From Phaeobacter sp. 22II1-1F12B (GTDB taxonomy: Bacteria > Pseudomonadota > Alphaproteobacteria > Rhodobacterales > Rhodobacteraceae), in contig NZ_AQQP01000023.1 of NCBI RefSeq assembly GCF_002210165.1, positions 1 through 39,876 of the forward strand: a DNA stretch of 39,876 bases, given 5' to 3'. This document shows, piece by piece, positions 39,082-39,876 of the stretch (the stretch's first letter is position 1; each line of letters opens with the position of its first letter). The notes beneath the pieces were generated by a model. It had not been told where the DNA came from. It did no database searches and saw only the letters and a list, made by a program, of their open reading frames with translations. The position numbers and the translations under genes are program-made.

Positions 39082-39738
39082 TCAACCACGCGCCGCGCGT
39101 TCCAGGGCGTCGATATCGGTGGATTCGATCAGGCTGCGATGCGCCTCGATACGCGCGTCGGGCCAGTTCCACCATGCGATCGCCAACAGCTTTTCAACCG
39201 TTTCCGGCGCGAATCGCATGCGGCGCGAGACCGCCGGATTGCCGCCCATGACGGCATATGCGGGCACATCGCGGTTCACTACTGACCCCGCGCCGATGAT
39301 CGCGCCGTCGCCGATGGTGACCCCCGGCAGGATCATCGCGCCATAACCGATCCAGACATCGTTGCCGACAACCGTGTCGCCCCATTTCTCGGCAAGACCG
39401 GCGTAATCGCCCATGCCCTCCGGGTAGAAAACCGAGAAGGGAAAGGTCGAAAACCCGTCGACCGGGTGATTCGCCGAAGCGGTAATGAATCGCGCGCCAT
39501 GGGCGATCTGACAGAAACGCCCGACGATCAGCTTTTCGCCTGATCCCGGAAACAGGTAGGGCGCGATCCGCTGGGCGTAATCCGCCACCTCGTCGAAATC
39601 GCTGTAATAGGTGTAATCGCCGATCTCGATATTCGGGTGATCGATCACCCGGTTCAGGAACACGGTGCCGCGATGCACGGTCCCGTCAGGCAGGGTGATC
39701 GGATGGGCCTGGGTCGGATCGGGAAAGCGTCGGGACAT
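39082..39738 (-). CDS. CatB/Vat-like O-acetyltransferase (hexapeptide repeat)
   Basis: A 218-residue left-handed beta-helix acetyltransferase of the xenobiotic acetyltransferase group. It has VIDHPNIEIGDYTYYSDFD, the catalytic His in TASANHPVDG, and hexapeptide repeats VVGNDVWIGYGAMILPGVTIGDGAIIGAGSVV in consecutive segments. Relatives include streptogramin (Vat) and CatB-type chloramphenicol acetyltransferases, but many chromosomal members act on unknown sugars or metabolites. I chose ATG 39738 (MSRRFPDPTQAHPI); the upstream extension is not family-like. Resistance cannot be claimed from sequence alone. Confidence 0.85.
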   Translation of the reverse strand: MSRRFPDPTQAHPITLPDGTVHRGTVFLNRVIDHPNIEIGDYTYYSDFDEVADYAQRIAPYLFPGSGEKLIVGRFCQIAHGARFITASANHPVDGFSTFPFSVFYPEGMGDYAGLAEKWGDTVVGNDVWIGYGAMILPGVTIGDGAIIGAGSVVNRDVPAYAVMGGNPAVSRRMRFAPETVEKLLAIAWWNWPDARIEAHRSLIESTDIDALERAARG

Positions 39739-39850
39739 GGGGATTTCTCGCGGTCGGTTGTGGCACCGATAGCACCATAGCCTGCCAACGAGCCACCCCG
39801 GCAAAGCAAAAGGGCCGCACCGATGGTGGAGCCATTCCGAGTTGTAGGAC

Positions 39851-39876
39851 ACGGGCGGCAGGAAACTGTCGCCCGT
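39851..39876. terminator. Hairpin at the right window edge
   Basis: ACGGGCGGCAG-GAAA-CTGTCGCCCGT forms an 11-pair stem with one G-U pair and a GAAA tetraloop. The following bases are outside the window, so a T-run cannot be judged. Confidence 0.45.

Noticed and set aside
39082-39738. A chloramphenicol or streptogramin resistance gene
   Set aside because: The fold and catalytic His fit the xenobiotic acetyltransferase group, but many chromosomal members have other substrates and the sequence alone does not show resistance.

Overview
The window looks like a chromosome segment of an alphaproteobacterium of the Rhodobacteraceae (Roseobacter group). This rests on the sequence character of RpoB, RpoC, NusG and L10, two exported proteins with VPLPA-type C-terminal sorting signals, a CBU_0592-type membrane protein, TTAA-N7-TTAA (CtrA-type) sites, high G+C coding DNA, and a putative rhamnosyltransferase pair. 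The assignment comes from reading the proteins, not from a database search.

Positions 1-17.8 kb hold the transcription/translation block, almost all on the minus strand. In the direction of transcription it reads secE, nusG, rplK, rplA, rplJ, rplL, rpoB, rpoC, then rpsL, rpsG, fusA and the start of tuf (cut by the left edge). The rpoBC and str parts are separated by two putative rhamnosyltransferase paralogues that point at each other and end one base apart (3626-5282). The block has visible control elements: sigma70-like promoters before rpsL and secE, a likely L1-binding leader before rplK, a long leader before rplJ, terminators after rplA and rpoC, a terminator-like hairpin between secE and nusG, and hairpins before rpoB and between fusA and tuf.

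Positions 17.9-25.9 kb are an accessory cell-surface and signalling stretch. It holds two VPLPA-CTERM-type exported proteins flanking a soluble four-PAS histidine kinase, a CBU_0592-type membrane protein, an unrecognised membrane protein, and a divergent gene encoding an XRE-type HTH joined to a large polytopic membrane domain, with a hyphenated palindrome in front of it.

Positions 25.9-36.2 kb are a series of small redox and detoxification modules, most paired with a regulator: succinate-semialdehyde dehydrogenase and a Tat-exported cyclophilin-fold protein, divergent from a Tat-exported alpha/beta hydrolase; TetR-MFS efflux with a perfect operator-like palindrome; aldo/keto reductase divergent from LysR; DUF4345 and NmrA-like genes divergent from an AraC regulator.

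Positions 36.2-39.9 kb carry tRNA-Trp(CCA), a DUF374 acyltransferase, an exported TPR protein with a CtrA-type site upstream, and a CatB/Vat-like O-acetyltransferase. The tRNA-Trp gene has the same orientation as secE but lies about 18.9 kb from it. I saw no insertion sequence, integrase, CRISPR array or rRNA gene.
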